Part shown: in pieces, positions 19,857 through 29,759 of the stretch | How the letters are laid out: each line of letters opens with the position of its first letter | How positions within the stretch are numbered: the stretch's first letter is position 1 | From: Oegoconia quadripuncta | Lineage: Eukaryota > Arthropoda > Insecta > Lepidoptera > Autostichidae | Direction: 5' to 3' | Assembly: GCA_949316235.1 (NCBI GenBank) | Contig: OX438759.1 | Location: 17,050,618-17,114,617 of the forward strand | Length of the DNA stretch: 64,000 bases | Notes under the pieces: model-generated | Told to the model about the DNA's origin: nothing | Databases searched by the model: none | Seen by the model: only the letters and a program-made list of their open reading frames with translations | Position numbers and translations under genes: made by a program

Positions 19857-20058
19857 CTAGCTACCACCATCTCATCTAAATCTGCCGCCAAGCAGCAATG
19901 TTAATAGCATTGTTGTGTTCCGGTTGTCAGAGATAAGATAGCCAGTCCTCCAAATGTGATGGGATTTCCGGGTCAGTGCGCTTACACCTTCGACCTCATC
20001 TTCACTTAACATTACGTGTGATTGAGGTCAAGTACAAACCCGTTGTGCATTAAAAAAA
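19857..20058 (+). mobile_element. SINE-A copy, head missing
   Basis: It begins within CTAGCTACCACCATC and runs to GTTGTGCATTAAAAAAAAA, so it holds the 3' two thirds of the element with its A-tail. Confidence 0.92.
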
Positions 20059-20069
20059 AATTAACACTC

Positions 20070-20215
20070 ATAGCGAAGTTAAGCAATCTGGCCCTGTCCT
20101 TGGATGGGTGGCCTCTAGAGTGACTTAATACAAGTATTTCCGTGCTTCGTAAGGTACGGTCAGCCAAATCAGTGGCCTACAGTCGGTTTAAAAACTGATT
20201 GTCAGGTAGTTGGAG
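20070..20215 (+). mobile_element. 5S rRNA-derived SINE fragment
   Basis: CATAGCGAAGTTAAGCAAT followed by GTCCTTGGATGGGTGG is the 5S rRNA internal region (CGAAGTTAAGCA...TACTTGGATGGGTGAC). It then continues TTTCCGTGCTTCGTAAGGTA and AGTGGCCTACAGTCGG, as in lepidopteran 5S-derived SINEs (SINE3 class). The 5' 40 bases of 5S and the tail are missing. Confidence 0.75.
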
Positions 20216-20299
20216 ACTGTCACATGGTTGATATATAACTGTTATAACTTCTTGAGTACCACGCGACAAGCTGAACACCCGTCCACCCGCTGCCATTCA

Positions 20300-20395
20300 T
20301 TATCACTACGTGGAAGGTGTACTTATGTGCCCATATTGCACACGGGAGTTCACCTCAAATATCGGCTCACTTCGAGCGTACCAGCGCCAAATCGA
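20300..20395 (+). pseudogene. LINE zinc-finger fragment
   Basis: One frame reads MCPYCTREFTSNIGSLRAYQ and then a stop. The C-x2-C ... finger followed by 'IGLxSHxRxH'-like residues is typical of the C-terminal finger of several insect LINE polyproteins. The His positions are degraded. Confidence 0.55.
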
Positions 20396-20449
20396 TTAGG
20401 AGACAAAGTGGTCGCCATGGCCGAAATCGCTCGGAAGCATCATCATCAC

Positions 20450-20582
20450 CCTTTTTTTTTGTCGCGGGGGAACGCATTTTTAATACGCAAGGATACCCAC
20501 TAAAACCCCACAGCGACCTTCTTCGGCAGTAAGGAGGACCTAACGCAGAGGCGGCTCCAGCCCCCCCCCCCCCCCCCCCTCA
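20450..20582 (-). mobile_element. R1-clade LINE 3' end fragment
   Basis: The plus strand TTTTTTTTTGTCGCGGGGGA, GCGACCTTCTTCGGCAGTAA and GGAGGACCTAACGCAGAGGC is the complement of the 3' UTR of the R1-clade copy (around 32035-32180). It includes a 19-base C run at 20561-20579 and an A-tail on the minus strand. Confidence 0.85.
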
Positions 20583-20618
20583 CGTCTAGGAATGCTTCAC
20601 ACGATTCTTCCGACCATT
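20583..20618. other. Short spacer
   Basis: Spacer between the R1 fragment and SINE-A with nothing recognised. Confidence 0.3.
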
Positions 20619-20853
20619 TTTTTTTTTCTGCACAACGGGTTAGTACTTGTCCTCAATCACACCTGATGTAAAGTGAAGATGAGGTCGAAGGTGGTAGCGT
20701 ACTAACCCGGAAACCCAAATACATTTGGGTGACATCTTATCTCTGACAACCGGAACACAACAATGCTATTAATATTGCTGTTTGGCGGCAGATTTAGATA
20801 AGATGGTGGTAGCTAGCCAGGCGGACATTTAATATGCCGTACCACCAACCAAA
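20619..20853 (-). mobile_element. SINE-A copy, head missing
   Basis: The 3' end with A-tail (T-run at 20619) through the body to CCACCAACCAAAC is present. The tRNA-like head is absent. Confidence 0.92.
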
Positions 20854-20904
20854 CTTTCGTTCCTCTACAGATTTCTTTATTCCTGATTCGATCCCTTTTA
20901 CTGG

Positions 20905-20985
20905 TGATTCCACTCCTGATTACAAACAGCTTTCCACTAGGTAGCAGTAGCCAAAATCAGCCGAAAACTGTTGGAATTCCAAACA
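20905..20985. repeat. Dispersed repeat O, partial
   Basis: GATTCCACTCCTGATTACAA, TTTCCACTAGGTAGCAGTAG and AATCAGCCGAAAACTGTTGG parallel 3255-3350. Confidence 0.6.
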
Positions 20986-20994
20986 AAAGGTTTT

Positions 20995-21560
20995 TTTTTT
21001 AAGATTGACTGGATTCGCGTTTGACCACAATCTCACCTGATGGAAAGTGACGATGTGGTCGAAGATGAAGCACGCGATCCCAGCAAATGCCTATTCACTC
21101 TGCTCTTGAAGATCACAATTTTGTAGGATTCAGGAAAGACTGACGCCGGAAGGGAGTTCCATATGCCTTGGCTGTTCGGATGATGAAAGTAGAATCGAAC
21201 TTCTTAGTGCGAATGTTCGGTATATTACTGTATACGGGTGGAATCCCTCACCACGCCTAGTGGTCCGAAGATGGAAGGGTGACGGTGGAATAAGATTATG
21301 TAATTCCAACGCACACTCCCCGAAATGCATCCTGTAAAAAACTGAGAGACAGGCGACTTTGCGACGGTGTTCAAGGCTCTGCAATTTAGCAGTCATCGAA
21401 TTATCCCCTATGAGTCTGATGGCACGTCGTTCCACAGAATCTAGTGCAGCTAGTTGTTGTTTACTTTGTTTGTCTAATCGAAAATTTTTTGATCGAATTC
21501 TACGAAGGTTCCTTGGGGCAATTGGTTCGTAATCAAGAGTGGCGTCATCTCTTAATGTCA
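20995..21560 (-). pseudogene. LINE-I reverse transcriptase C-terminal region and 3' end
   Basis: The minus-strand frame reads LDSVERRAIRLIGD, ACLSVFYRMHFGECALELHN and LIPPSPFHLRTTRRGEGFHP. This RR-A--L-Y---HGEC-EL...P series ends many Jockey/CR1-like LINE ORFs. A one-base insertion near 21165 (CATATGCC versus CATGCC elsewhere) breaks the final part (WNSLP, then SVFPE). The 3' end is short, ending near the T-run at 20991. Other ends of the family are at 2690-3085, 40520-40808 and 51438-51552. Confidence 0.85.
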
Positions 21561-21600
21561 ATTACACGAATTCAAATTTACCCTGTATATAGGTGTAGTC

Positions 21601-22068
21601 AATAACATCAAAATCAAAATCAAAAAATGCTTTAATTTGTAGGTACACAGGGTACACTTAAAATAGTCAGATTTTACATTTTTAAAGCTACTGCTTGTTC
21701 AAAAGGCAATTTTCCCCTGAGAAGAACAAGCAAGAAACTCGACAGGTCGCTCTTTTAAAAAAAGGTTTTTATATTACAAAATTATTATTTTATATTGTAA
21801 TATATTTCGTTATTAATTGTGAAATAGCCTGGTTATGCGAACGGGCTGGTTATGTCCATGATTGTTTATCATCTAAATAATCTGATATATTATAATAAGC
21901 TAAGAAAGCTTATTATATTATTAAGAAAATAAGTGTCTGTTTTATAGTATCTTTAAATTTATTGAAAGGAAGATTTTGTATATCAACAGGAACTTTATTG
22001 AAAAAGCGTATACATAACCCTTTGAATGAATTACTGACTTTGTGGAGGCGACTTATGTGACCTGCAAT
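21601..22068 (-). mobile_element. LINE-J 3' end, left arm of an inverted pair
   Basis: The minus strand carries the last codons of the ORF (FNKVPVDIQNLPF-like), a stop, the 3' UTR with GCTACTGCTTGTTCAAAAGG (plus sense) and terminal TTTTGATTTTGATTTTGA units. It is about 94% identical by eye to 22472-22868 in opposite orientation and to 38108-38570 in the same orientation. A local palindrome at 21891-21917 is absent from the other copies. Confidence 0.9.
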
Positions 22069-22471
22069 ATATACATCAATATATACATGTTGATGTCATA
22101 AAGTGTTAACAATTTAATCTATTTAATGGCCATTAAAACCTTCACAACTATCAGTCCCTTGATCTCACTGTATTTGTTTTACATTCCGAGCCCCTTTATA
22201 GCGTCGTTAATGGGGTGTCATAACTACTGCCCCGGTTAATGAATCATCCTGTAGGTCGGGCTTTATAGTCCACTAAATTATGGCCGTCGTTAAAACATAA
22301 TTCGGGTTCTTCGCAACCTGTAGGTGTGTGGGTGCAAAGGTTTTCAGTGATTAATGTTACTGTATGAGAGTGATAGGGTTTTTAGTTGAAAGGCTCTATA
22401 AGATTACTCGCGAAAAATGGAAAGTGGAGGACTCTCTTCGACACGGTCCTTAGAGAATACAGTGATTTCAA
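22069..22471. other. Spacer between inverted LINE-J ends
   Basis: About 400 bp of non-repeated sequence with no open frame of note. It would form the loop if the flanking LINE arms paired. Confidence 0.5.
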
Positions 22472-22868
22472 TGATAGATAGAAAAACCTTTTCAATAAAG
22501 TTCCTGTTGATATACAAAATCTTCCTTTCAATGAATTTAAAGATACTATAAAACAGAAACTTATTAAGAAAGCATATTATAAAATATCAGATTCTTTAGA
22601 TGATAAACATTCATGGACATAACCAGCCCGTTCGTATAACCAGGCTATTTCACAATCAATAATGAAATATTATAATATAAAATAATAATTATAATTTTGT
22701 AATATACAAACCTTTTTTTTTTTTAAGAGCAACCTCTCGAGTTTCTTGCTTGTTCTTCTCAGGGGAAAATTGCCTTTTGAACAAGCAGTAGCTTCAAAAA
22801 TGTAAAATCTGACTATTTTAAGTGTAACCTGTGTACCTACAAAATGAAGCATTTTTGATTTGATTTAT
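22472..22868 (+). mobile_element. LINE-J 3' end, right arm of an inverted pair
   Basis: It begins within the ORF (TCAATAAAGTTCCTGTTGAT, reading NKVPVDIQNLPFN), then a stop after the FSWT-like end, the 3' UTR with AAGAGCAACCTCTCGAGTTT and a TTTTGATTTGATTTA end. It is 5' truncated. Confidence 0.9.
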
Positions 22869-23214
22869 TTATTTCCACAGTCACATACATACATTTAGCT
22901 TATACTGATACACAGATAAGGTAACAAATCTATCAGAATAATTAAAAAAATCGCTCCGGCCTGCACTAGAGAAGGCTTAAAGCTGACTATAAATAATACC
23001 TAAATGGTTTTGATGGGGATTATTTTTATTTTCTCTCACAAAAATGTAGGTACACTACAGGTGCTTTAAATTATGACGTATATAAAATAGTTTTTTTGAG
23101 AGACTGATGTCCGTACTAGAAAACCTGTGTAACAGATTACCAGCCGCTCACCCTCTGGAGTGGCTCTCTCATTGTGAGACACTATGGTCAGTATGTGTCC
23201 AAATACTTTAATTG
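22869..23214. other. Unassigned sequence, possible LINE scrap
   Basis: TTATTTATTTCCACAGTCACATACA right after the LINE-J end could be another minus-strand LINE tail. Nothing else recognised. Confidence 0.35.
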
Positions 23215-23290
23215 TGTGTGTGGGGGTGTGTGTGGGGGTGTGTGTGGCGGTTTGTATATGGGTGTGTGTGTGTATAATATATGTATGTAT
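23215..23290. repeat. GT-rich microsatellite
   Basis: Interrupted TGTGTGTG and TGTGGGGG units over about 75 bp, with GTATGTATGTAAG following. Confidence 0.85.
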
Positions 23291-24057
23291 GTAAGTAAAA
23301 CTTTATCTATCTATCTTTGTGAGTACTGAAATTGTGATGGTCAGGTTCTCCTGATGAAAAATTAAAAGGCTGTGTATAACCATATTTAATCAGTGACCAC
23401 TTGATTTGTTTATGTCAATATAACAAATCATAACCGTGAAACGGTACGTTTCTAAAAAATACACGAATTAAAGAGATTATCTAATTCTCAGTAGTTCAGT
23501 ACGTACCGATCAAAACAACTAAACTATTGAAATAATGAAAGTAAAAATCGTATTGTAATTCAAAATTAGACGTAAAATTTCACAAAGAGCTCCAAACAAC
23601 TAGTCTTTTATGTATACTCTTGATTATTCGACGGTGTTCACAATCAAAAGGTTGCTTTAGAACAGTTTGAAATAAAACAAATTTAATTCAATTCCCACAT
23701 AAATTCCTTCAGCGAATCGAACACATTTCCATACAAAGTCAGATGGTGGGAACCAATTTACACGAGCGAACCCAATCTCCCAGTTGAGTACGTTTGGCAG
23801 ATGTCAGCCCCAGAGAGTACGCAGTCGTCGTGCATACTCCGAACTCTGTGCAACTTTTATCATTCTTATAACGTGTTAGATAACACTTTTATAGTTTATG
23901 TGGAGTCGTTGGTATTCGTTTTAACAAACGGACAGGGTTACGTCAGAATTGTTTACCCGACTGCCTCAGGAAGGAGGGTAATGTTTTTTTTGGGTATTAT
24001 ATAGATTGGTATTACTGTTCTATTCTGATGAGAATGTGGAGATGGATGAGAGGAGTG
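23291..24057. other. Unassigned sequence
   Basis: At 23955-23990 TTTACCCGACTGCCTCAGGA followed by AGGAGGGTAATGTTTT is a common lepidopteran repeat edge. An open frame from 23801 lacks recognisable domains and I do not call it a gene. Confidence 0.4.
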
Positions 24058-24222
24058 ACGCCAACGGTTGCGGGTAGTGGATTGTGATCCTGATAGTGTG
24101 TGATGAATACGAACATTTATTCCCGAGTCATGGATGTTTATATCATTATTTATATTTATGTGTGTTTATCTGTTATCCATAGTACAAGTTTTGAGACTAG
24201 ATGATTGGTGAAAGTGCCCAAA
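24058..24222 (+). mobile_element. SINE-B copy, degraded head
   Basis: The body is clear (TTATTCCCGAGTCATGGATG, TTATCCATAGTACAAG, GACTAGATGATTGGTG) but the tRNA-like part is scrambled (ACGGTTGCGGGTAGTGGATT joins pieces out of order). Confidence 0.8.
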
Positions 24223-24836
24223 ATTACGTATTCCTATTACGTACTCAATCCTCTATGACAACACAATATAGCATTGTCACCTGACTTACTTACGAATTGC
24301 AGCTCAACTAAAGGACAAAGTCAAAAATAGTTTATTCATAAGATACAAAAATATCACTTATTGAAGGTCAACGTGTTATTTTTTAAAACAACATCGCTTC
24401 GCAAAGTCTCTGTTTAGAAATAGGTTTAGACACAAGTATGAAATGGTAGTGATCACCCGCTCACCAGGTGTTCGCCATGGCCGCATGGTACTCCTCGGGC
24501 TGTTGATGGCTCCCAATCCTTATTGCTACAGGTTGAGATAACAGATGCACACACAGGTAGTCCCAGAAAGCACAGAAAGAATACATAAGGTCTTTGATAG
24601 CGAAAAGCACCAAAGCACAGTCACTTTTCGATGCAGTTCGATCAACATCTTATTTTTTTAAACTACATCGCTTCGCAAGGTGCTATGGTTATGGAGAAGA
24701 AGCGAAAAGAAACTCCGTAACAACACATCTTTTAAATAGTTGATTTATTCAACATGTAGTTGAACAAGTTTCACTTGTTTAAGGTTGATTACACTGGGAC
24801 AGGTGCAGCTAAAAGGAGATCGCATTTATTTAGTTT
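24223..24836. other. Unassigned; LINE tail scrap near 24320-24370
   Basis: CAAAGTCAAAAATAGTTTAT looks like the inverted end of a LINE-J-type element (TTTGACTTTG units). The strings ACATCGCTTCGCAA at 24390 and 24665 are a short direct repeat. No gene seen. Confidence 0.4.
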
Positions 24837-24838
24837 TA

Positions 24839-25246
24839 TTAGGTCCTTACCTATGAAATACGCGTTTTGTATGAAGAATTTCATTAAGACTGCTTTCTCC
24901 ATACAAACATTTTTGATTTTTTTTTGGGAACGACAAATCCAAATTTAGCTAAACTTTGTGTATATTATCGGATAACATTAAGTTAAGTATAGGCAGCGTT
25001 AATTTTTAAAAGTAGCCGCTTTATAAAAGTTTCAGCGAATCTAAGAAATGATTATGGGAAGCACATGAAATGAGCTCTGTTCATTTTTTTTTATTATGTG
25101 ATTTAGCCCAGAAATTAAAAAATATTTCATGTGAAACCTTGAATTCCATTTTCCAAATAAAAATTGGATATAGCTTTGAAACTCGCAGGAATTGGTACAT
25201 ATGATTAACGAAGCAAAAAACTCCAATTTCATAAGTAAAGAGCCAA
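24839..25246. mobile_element. MITE-L copy, opposite orientation (408 bp)
   Basis: It starts TTAGGTCCTTACCTATGAAA and ends ATAAGTAAAGAGCCAA with TA at 24837-24838 and 25247-25248. The interior matches 5845-6232 in reverse complement (TTGTATGAAGAATTTCATTA, ATTATCGGATAACATTAAGT, AACCTTGAATTCCATTTTCC). Confidence 0.85.
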
Positions 25247-25248
25247 TA

Positions 25249-25756
25249 TTAACAGAAGAAAAACACGGGTTGGTCCTATTTAATTTTACGGTGGTCGTAA
25301 GGTCTCTGCTCCACTGTCAGAGATCGAGAATAGGCGGGGGTGGGTACGGGGAAAGGGGCGACAGTACATCAAAGAACACGAAATGGGCGAGTTGACCACA
25401 GATTGGTACTTGCATCTAAATATCCCAAACACTATCTTTTGTTATCTCTAGGGATCAAGACTAATCTAAGGACACCTTGCACTTCAAAATTAGTGAAAAG
25501 GAATAAGGCAATTGGAGGTAATATAGAAATTTACATACACCCGAAAAATATTATCCTCCTTCCTGTAAGCGGTCGTGTAAAAATTATTGTTAAAATGGAA
25601 CATGATATTCGTTATTACAAAAGTTTTGATCGAAATTGTTTGCCGTTGGTTAGTCGGTAAAATATTCTAGTAAATTCTGTTGAACACTGAACGCATGATA
25701 AAAGTGAAATAAGGTATGTATGGATTTACTTACGTTACCTTTACTATTCTAATCTA
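25249..25756. other. Unassigned sequence
   Basis: A small purine-rich GC patch at 25320-25390 (GGCGGGGGTGGGTACGGGGA) and a weak trace of repeat M near 25400-25480 are all I see. Confidence 0.4.
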
Positions 25757-26262
25757 ATCTTATAAATGCGAAGGTTTCGATGTTTGTTTGTTTGCTGATC
25801 AATCACGGTAAAACAGATAAACGGATTTGGATTAAATTTGGCATATAGGTAGAACGTGCCCTAGATTAAGATATAGGATATTTTTTTTAAATAAAAATAA
25901 ATATCCTTGACTCACACACAGCGAAATCTAGTTTCACTTTAAGCAACTATAGGCTTGTGTTGTGGATACCAGATGGTTGATATACTACATAAATACATTT
26001 TTTTTTGTAAATAAATACTTATTATAAATGAAAACATTCATAACTCGGGTACACATATCCGTATTCATCACACAAACATATGCCCCTAGCGGGATTCGAA
26101 CCCGCAACATTTTGGTATAGTGGTCAGAGTTGCTCACCACTACACCAAACAGGTCGTCAATTCTTTATCCCGTTAAAGTAAGTAGTTCCCGCGGGATAAA
26201 CAAATTAAACATATCCGCGATAAATTTCTTCAACGCAGGCGAAGCCGCGGGCGGAACGCTAG
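25757..26262 (+). repeat. Repeat E, split by SINE-C
   Basis: The left piece (TATAAATGCGAAGGTTTCGA, GGATTTGGATTAAATTTGGC) and the right piece (CTTTATCCCGTTAAAGTAAG, AGTTCCCGCGGGATAAAC, CGAAGCCGCGGGCGGAACGC) join to give the order seen at 56034-56230. This family ends near CTAGTA and is abundant in Lepidoptera. It may belong to Helitron-like elements, but I cannot prove that here. Confidence 0.8.
25895..26160 (-). mobile_element. SINE-C copy inside repeat E
   Basis: The minus-strand head ends at 26160 (complement ACTACACCAAACAGGTCGTC), with box B GGTTCGAATCCCG. The body and tail run to an AAATAAAAATAAATA-like complement near 25895. Confidence 0.9.
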
Positions 26263-26341
26263 TATTTTATATAAAGCTAATATTATTGCTAAGCCATTGC
26301 TGTTTTAGGAAGTTCTCAATCTGAAGAAAATATATTTAAAG
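26263..26341. other. Short unassigned spacer
   Basis: Nothing recognised. Confidence 0.3.
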
Positions 26342-26412
26342 TTTTTGGTTTTATGCACAACTGGTTAGCACTTAACCTCAATCACACCGATGTTAAGTGA
26401 AGATGAGGCCGA
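26342..26412 (-). mobile_element. SINE-A 3' end fragment
   Basis: TTATGCACAACTGGTTAGCA and TGTTAAGTGAAGATGAGGCC show the terminal 70 bp of SINE-A only. Confidence 0.8.
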
Positions 26413-27049
26413 ACTTTAGTGTAGTTTTATCCCCAGTAGTCGCCTAATGTTTCATTTACGCATATTATACACACATCTATGCACTGCACTCCCACAAACA
26501 CACACATAGTTTTTTATGACAGCGGCTGATTTTACTATTTGTAAAAAAATGGAATTACGAAATTCGCTTACATGTCTACAATACGAGTGTTAAGCTGTGG
26601 GATTTAAATTAAATCTACGATACCAAATTCTTTTTGTCAACTGGCTGAAGTATAAGCAAGCCTGGGGGGTACTACAATCTGATCTGCGAGTGCTTATACG
26701 TGTTACCAAATTTAGCGACCGATTTTTAATGATTTTTAATGGTACGTAATGGTTGGTACGGTATTTGCTACTGAGGTTGACGAATCACTAACGAGTCAAT
26801 ATAAATTCCAAACGTTTCCACCGAGAAGAGAAATAGCATATTCACTAAACGCGCCAGTGCAACTCGAGTAGCAATTTTCAAATTACTTTCCAGCATTTTC
26901 TATTGCGAAAATTTTATATAAGCGACAACTCTTTGTGAATTTTGTTGTGCGAATTCTTTTCGTCGTCTTGTTGTTGTGTTGCTACTGAAATTAGTTAGGT
27001 ACACGAATTCTTTCGTGAGTCGTCGTTGTAATTTTCTTTGTGAGCCAAA
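26413..27049. other. Unassigned sequence
   Basis: No repeat boundaries or exon signals that I trust. Confidence 0.4.
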
Positions 27050-27645
27050 AACATCATCATTATAAGCCATTGGACGTCCACTGCTGAACATAGGCTGAAT
27101 TCAGCGACTTCAGACGACCTTCATCAGCGTGGTTCTATGCTGCGCTTGCCGATGCGTGGCATTCAATATAGAACCTTAATGCTGATCAGTGTGTGTTGCC
27201 AGTGATGACATATGGAACTGAAACGTGGTCGCTCACTATGGGCCTCATAAAAAGGCTCAAGGTCACACCAAAGGGCAATGGATAGAGCTATGCTCGAAGT
27301 CTCCCTGCGGAATCGAATCAGAATTGAGGAGATCCACAGGACAACCAAGGTGACCAATATAGACCGAAGAATTGCCAAACTTAAGTAGCAGTAGGCGGGG
27401 CACATTGCTCGTAGGTCCGACGGCCGTTAGGGCGGAAAGGTTCTCGAGTGGCGACCACACACCGGAAGACGCAATGTGGACAGGCCCCCCACGAGGTGGA
27501 CCGACGATTTGGTAAAGACCGCGGGAAGCCGCTGGATGAGGGCAGCGCAGGACCGATCGTTGTGGAGATCGTTGGGCCCAAATCCAGCAGTGGACGTCTT
27601 TCGGCTGATATGATGACCACCAGCTCTTCAAGCTATGTACCCTAC
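27050..27645 (+). pseudogene. RTE-type LINE C-terminal fragment and 3' end
   Basis: In the plus frame VLPVMTYGTETWSLTMGL, MLEVSLRNRIRIEEIHR, HIARRSDGR, VLEWRPHTGRR and PPTRWTDDLVKTAGSRWMRA appear in order, interrupted by stops (TAGCAGTAG near 27386) and small shifts. This is the end of the abundant lepidopteran RTE-type polyprotein. The 3' end (GGACGTCTTTCGGCTGATAT) matches the tail of SINE-D units at 33085-33110. The upstream 27050-27160 has the related GGACGTCCACTGCTGAACAT string. Confidence 0.85.
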
Positions 27646-28039
27646 TCACTCCCAGTTCAACTTACTAATACGCTGGTAATACCTGGTGGCTAATACTGGT
27701 AATACGCACTGAAAATCTAATTCGCATCGCTGTACAGCTGGAGATGATTTAAACTGTAGTTACATAAGGTACATGTTTATGAGGGTTACTATTCTACATC
27801 TTCCAATTGTTATATGCTGTAACGGACAGACATGATGAATTTGTGAGGTGTAGTCTTTGCCATTTTCCTAAAGAACTCTAAAAAGTCATTGACTTAATGC
27901 CACAAACGAAAAATAATTAATGGGTTGGTTCAGATCAAAGATCTAATAAACAAGAAATTATGTTACTTGATCACAAAACATTATTCATGAAATTTAAACA
28001 TGACAATGACAACCTTAATTTCAATCATATTTAGAAAAT
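27646..28039. other. Unassigned sequence
   Basis: No gene recognised. The last 80 bp may already belong to the LINE fragment that follows. Confidence 0.4.
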
Positions 28040-28147
28040 AGAATGCAAAAAGGGGGTAGGATCACCAAAATCTCGATTCAGGAAAGGTGTGCCCCAAGGC
28101 TCAATATTAGGCCCATTTCTATTTCTAGTTCACATATGCTATACTAA
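28040..28147 (+). pseudogene. LINE reverse transcriptase motif B fragment
   Basis: One frame reads SRFRKGVPQGSILGPFLFLV, the RT motif around G-x-PQGS-x-LGP found in all non-LTR reverse transcriptases. The YADD region does not follow, since a degraded SINE-A begins directly after. Confidence 0.75.
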
Positions 28148-28304
28148 CACTGCTGTTTTTGTTGGTAGACTTAGATAAGATGTTCAAAAAAATGTCCTAT
28201 TACCAACCAAACCATGTACTAAACATGTACCCCGCTGGGAATCGACACCGCGACCTTAGCTTGGTAAACGACATGGTGAACAATGAACCATGGCGGCCGT
28301 TAAA
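28148..28304 (-). mobile_element. SINE-A copy, degraded
   Basis: GTACCCCGCTGGGAATCGAC and TACCAACCAAACCATGTACT are recognisable, with many changes in the head (box B is no longer a match) and a missing 3' end. Confidence 0.75.
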
Positions 28305-28431
28305 ACTCATGTTTTCAGAAGTCTCAGAATGCGGTCTGAAGAGCTGAAATCCATGGAAGTAGACAATTCAACTATAGTCGGTCGAATCCATCCAACTATC
28401 CAACCAATCAACTTCCAAGATTTTCCAACTA

Positions 28432-29010
28432 ATATTTATAAATGCGAAAGTTTGGATGTTCGTTTGTTTGCTTTGAGTCACGACGGCGGAACGAGTCTGA
28501 AGAAATGAATATGACATTGAATACTTTTATCCCGATGAAATCCGACTGCTCCTAAACAATGAAGGAAAATATCGTGAAAGCTGCATGCCTGAGAAATAAA
28601 AATTCAAAGGCATGTGAAGTCCCCAACCCGCATTGGGCCAGCGCGGTGGACTACGGCCCATACTCCATCATTACACGAGGGAAGGCCTATATCCCTGCAG
28701 TGAGATGTAAACGGGCTAATGATGATGATCATTGTACCTAATGCTTACTCTACGTGTGTATTAAAAACTGTTTGCTATGGAATACCGAGGTTTCCTGTCA
28801 CAGATATTCTCAAACTTACAGGAAAACCTCAACCCTATTATGTAGTAAGCATAAGATATTTCGAAATTGCGGGCAGCGATCGTTGTGGAGATCTTTGGGG
28901 GAGGCCTATATCCCTACAGTGTATGTGTGTATGGGTTGATCATAATCCCGATAAAGTAAGCAGTTCCCACGGGATAGTATAAATGTAATTACCAGGGGAA
29001 TCTGTGGGTG
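28432..29010 (+). repeat. Repeat E, split by a composite retroposed unit
   Basis: The left piece (TTTATAAATGCGAAAGTTTG) and the right piece (ATCCCGATAAAGTAAGCAGT, TTCCCACGGGATAG) surround a 417-bp unit. CCCGATGAAA before and CCCGATAAAG after the insert suggest a TSD of about 10 bp with one change. Confidence 0.75.
28531..28947 (+). mobile_element. Composite SINE-D/RTE-end unit, copy 1
   Basis: It is about 95% identical by eye to 32707-33085 over more than 360 bp: TGAAGTCCCCAACCC, GGTGGACTACGGCCCATACT, GAAGGCCTATATCCCTGCAG, then TTGCTATGGAATACCGAGGT and GATCGTTGTGGAGATCTTTG. The tRNA-like head is missing. A SINE-D body, a linker of unknown origin and an RTE 3' end were apparently moved as one piece. 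Confidence 0.8.
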
Positions 29011-29490
29011 AGTACTTATATTATATGTATTGAGTCCACAATTGTCAAATGTACTAGAAGTTAATAATCATCCCATCAATCTTTAAATCTTCTGAGCCTA
29101 TTAAAAATCCAATTAAAATTTTATTAACTATAGCTTCGAGAGGGTCCTTTTCACTGCTTATTACACCTTCATTTATTATCGTATGAATGAACCCACAAAT
29201 TATAATCCAACGCCGAGTCATAAAAAAGGAATTATTACAGAATTTTAATGCTCACTCAAGCTTTAAGGGTGAAATTGGCGTATAATCATTTAAAATCGTC
29301 ACCATCTGCAACGGTACGGTCTAAGACTCAGAAATTGTACTCTTCCGGTTCGTTAAGCCAGAATATTGGTTCATTGTTGGTAGTAGGAGATTCATTGTTC
29401 GGCCGCAATCATTGATCGGTATAATTTTTTGGCAGTTATGCCCGTTAATCTGCTATTATCAATATACCTAAGATTGAGAACCTAATCTTT
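29011..29490. other. Unassigned AT-rich sequence
   Basis: No features recognised. Confidence 0.4.
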
Positions 29491-29491
29491 G

Positions 29492-29730
29492 GACGACCGG
29501 ATGGTGTAGTGGATAGTGACCCTGTCAGCGAAACCAACGGTTGCGGGTTCGAATCCCGCGACGGGTAAATGTTTGTGTGATGAGTATGAGCATTTGTTCC
29601 CGAGTCATGGATGTTTATATAAATATTTATGTATGTTTATCCATTATCTAGTATCCACAGTACAAGCTTTGCTTAGTTTGGGACTAGATGATTGGTGTAA
29701 GTGTCCGAAATATATTTATTTATTTATTTA
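29492..29730 (+). mobile_element. SINE-B copy, full length (reference)
   Basis: The tRNA-like head has box A GGTGTAGTGG and box B GGTTCGAATCC, about 37 bp apart as in internal Pol III promoters. The body has TTCCCGAGTCATGGATG, TATCCACAGTACAAGC, TTTGGGACTAGATGATTGG and GTAAGTGTCCGAAAT, with an ATTT-rich tail of simple repeats. SINE-C shares the CGAGT(C/T)ATGGATG core and a similar head, so B and C are sister families. Confidence 0.95.
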
Positions 29731-29759
29731 ATCTTACATTGTTTGCGTTGGGTTTGCAG

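Noticed and set aside
20210..20503. 97-codon frame ending in the poly-T/R1 fragment
   Set aside because: It crosses from a LINE finger fragment into an R1 3' UTR in antisense, and the recognisable finger is in another frame.
23801..24004. 67-codon frame starting MSAPESTQ
   Set aside because: The last third lies in a common lepidopteran repeat (CCCGACTGCCTCAGGAAGGA), and no conserved domain or splice site supports it.
29492..29565. tRNA-like sequence with good A and B boxes (also in other SINE-A, -B, -C and -D heads)
   Set aside because: Each is followed by the same SINE body and simple-repeat tail and lacks a convincing tRNA cloverleaf and acceptor pairing, so these are SINE heads and not tRNA genes.
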